From JAJRXG01 sp047634015 (GTDB taxonomy: Bacteria; Bacteroidota; Bacteroidia; Chitinophagales; Saprospiraceae), in contig JBLIDB010000048.1 in the NCBI GenBank assembly GCA_047634015.1, forward strand, positions 1 to 25,128: a stretch of DNA of 25,128 bases, in the 5' to 3' direction. The notes beneath the pieces are model-generated. The model searched no databases, had not been told where the DNA came from, and saw nothing but the letters and a program-made list of their open reading frames with translations. The position numbers were made by a program, and so were the translations under genes. This document shows, one piece after another, positions 24,854 to 25,128 of this stretch (positions are counted from its first letter, which is position 1; the number at the start of each line of letters is the position of its first letter).

Positions 24854-25052
24854 TAGACAACATTTAGTGTCTTTGGTTTAATGAACTATTATATAACATT
24901 CAGGGACCGAAATATTCTATTATTCCCATCTCAATTTTATTCTTCACCTAAACGCTCTTTTCAAATTCATTTATTGTTTTCTTTGATCGCGCGTATTTTT
25001 AAACTTGAATTCAACTAACAAATGCAACAGCTTGCTGTTGTCATAAGAATAG
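24854..25052. other. upstream region of the sigma factor operon
   Basis: Should contain the operon promoter. A TATAAT-like stretch occurs on the - strand near 24882-24890. AGACA and TGTCT (24855-24873) form a short inverted repeat touching the start codon. No gene is seen. Confidence 0.35.
25025..25040. repeat. perfect inverted repeat (7-bp arms)
   Basis: CAACAGC at 25025-25031 and GCTGTTG at 25034-25040, with TT between them. It lies 12 bases from the 48-bp palindrome. Confidence 0.7.
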
Positions 25053-25100
25053 GAGCAGCCTACTTGCTTTTGGCCATGGCCAAAAGCAAGTAGGCTGCTC
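25053..25100. repeat. perfect 48-bp palindrome without spacer
   Basis: Two 24-base arms are exact reverse complements, centred on CCATGG at 25074-25079. The left arm begins GAGCAGCCTACTTGC and the right arm ends GTAGGCTGCTC. The symmetry stops sharply on both sides. No U-tract follows on either strand, so it does not look like a standard intrinsic terminator. It could be a member of a repeated palindromic element family, a protein-binding site, or a fold-back artefact of sequencing or assembly. Confidence 0.85.
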
Positions 25101-25128
25101 GGCGAAAATTTCATTCTATTTTTGGTTT

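Noticed and set aside
1..25128. tRNA, rRNA or CRISPR arrays
   Set aside because: No tRNA cloverleaf with a T-loop consensus, rRNA-like stretch, or regularly spaced repeats were seen in any intergenic region.

Overview
The window looks like chromosome of a Bacteroidota bacterium, most likely in or near the Saprospiraceae. The evidence is a giant secreted protein with HYR-like repeats, a dockerin-like module and a C-terminal type IX secretion (T9SS) sorting domain; DUF3667 proteins; -7 promoter boxes of the TAnnTTTG type; few Shine-Dalgarno sequences; and AT-rich, mostly housekeeping gene content. No phage, plasmid, transposase, CRISPR, rRNA or tRNA gene was found.

Layout. 1-255: possible tail of a + strand gene and a hairpin. 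256-5148 (-): giant T9SS-exported protein. 5351-7881 (+): two tandem DUF3667 membrane proteins made by a ~1.4 kb duplication that also copied the promoter and first codons of the giant gene. 7895-9939 (+): gatB and an unrecognised basic protein. 9940-12845: an accessory patch with a ruined YjlB-like cupin gene, a MosC/YbjJ-like MFS transporter (-), a divergent AraC-type regulator (+), and a second copy of the last 22 codons of the gene at 9349. 12921-14724 (+): serC and a YgjP-like metallopeptidase. 14924-16353 (+): a WecA/TagO-type glycan initiation transferase coupled to the fluoride channel crcB. 16360-19005 (-): sucC-xseA-xseB. 19238-21644 (+): mdh coupled to a SelL/AhpC-TSA_2 redox protein, then a secreted unknown. 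21706-23109 (-): TPR protein. 23430-24853 (-): ECF sigma factor, membrane protein (probable anti-sigma) and Spy/CpxP-like periplasmic protein as an overlapping operon. 24854-25128: sigma upstream region with two adjacent palindromes, one a perfect 48-bp palindrome with no spacer.

How genes work together. sucC and mdh are divergently arranged TCA-cycle genes, each with a perfect -7 box. The MFS/AraC/cupin patch was probably one regulated uptake unit whose cupin gene has died. The sigma/anti-sigma/CpxP-like operon is probably an envelope-stress circuit.

No clearly novel multi-gene system is seen. The most informative signals are genome-dynamic: the tandem duplication with a captured gene start, the gene-tail repeat flanking the accessory patch, the dead cupin gene, and the perfect palindrome at the right edge.
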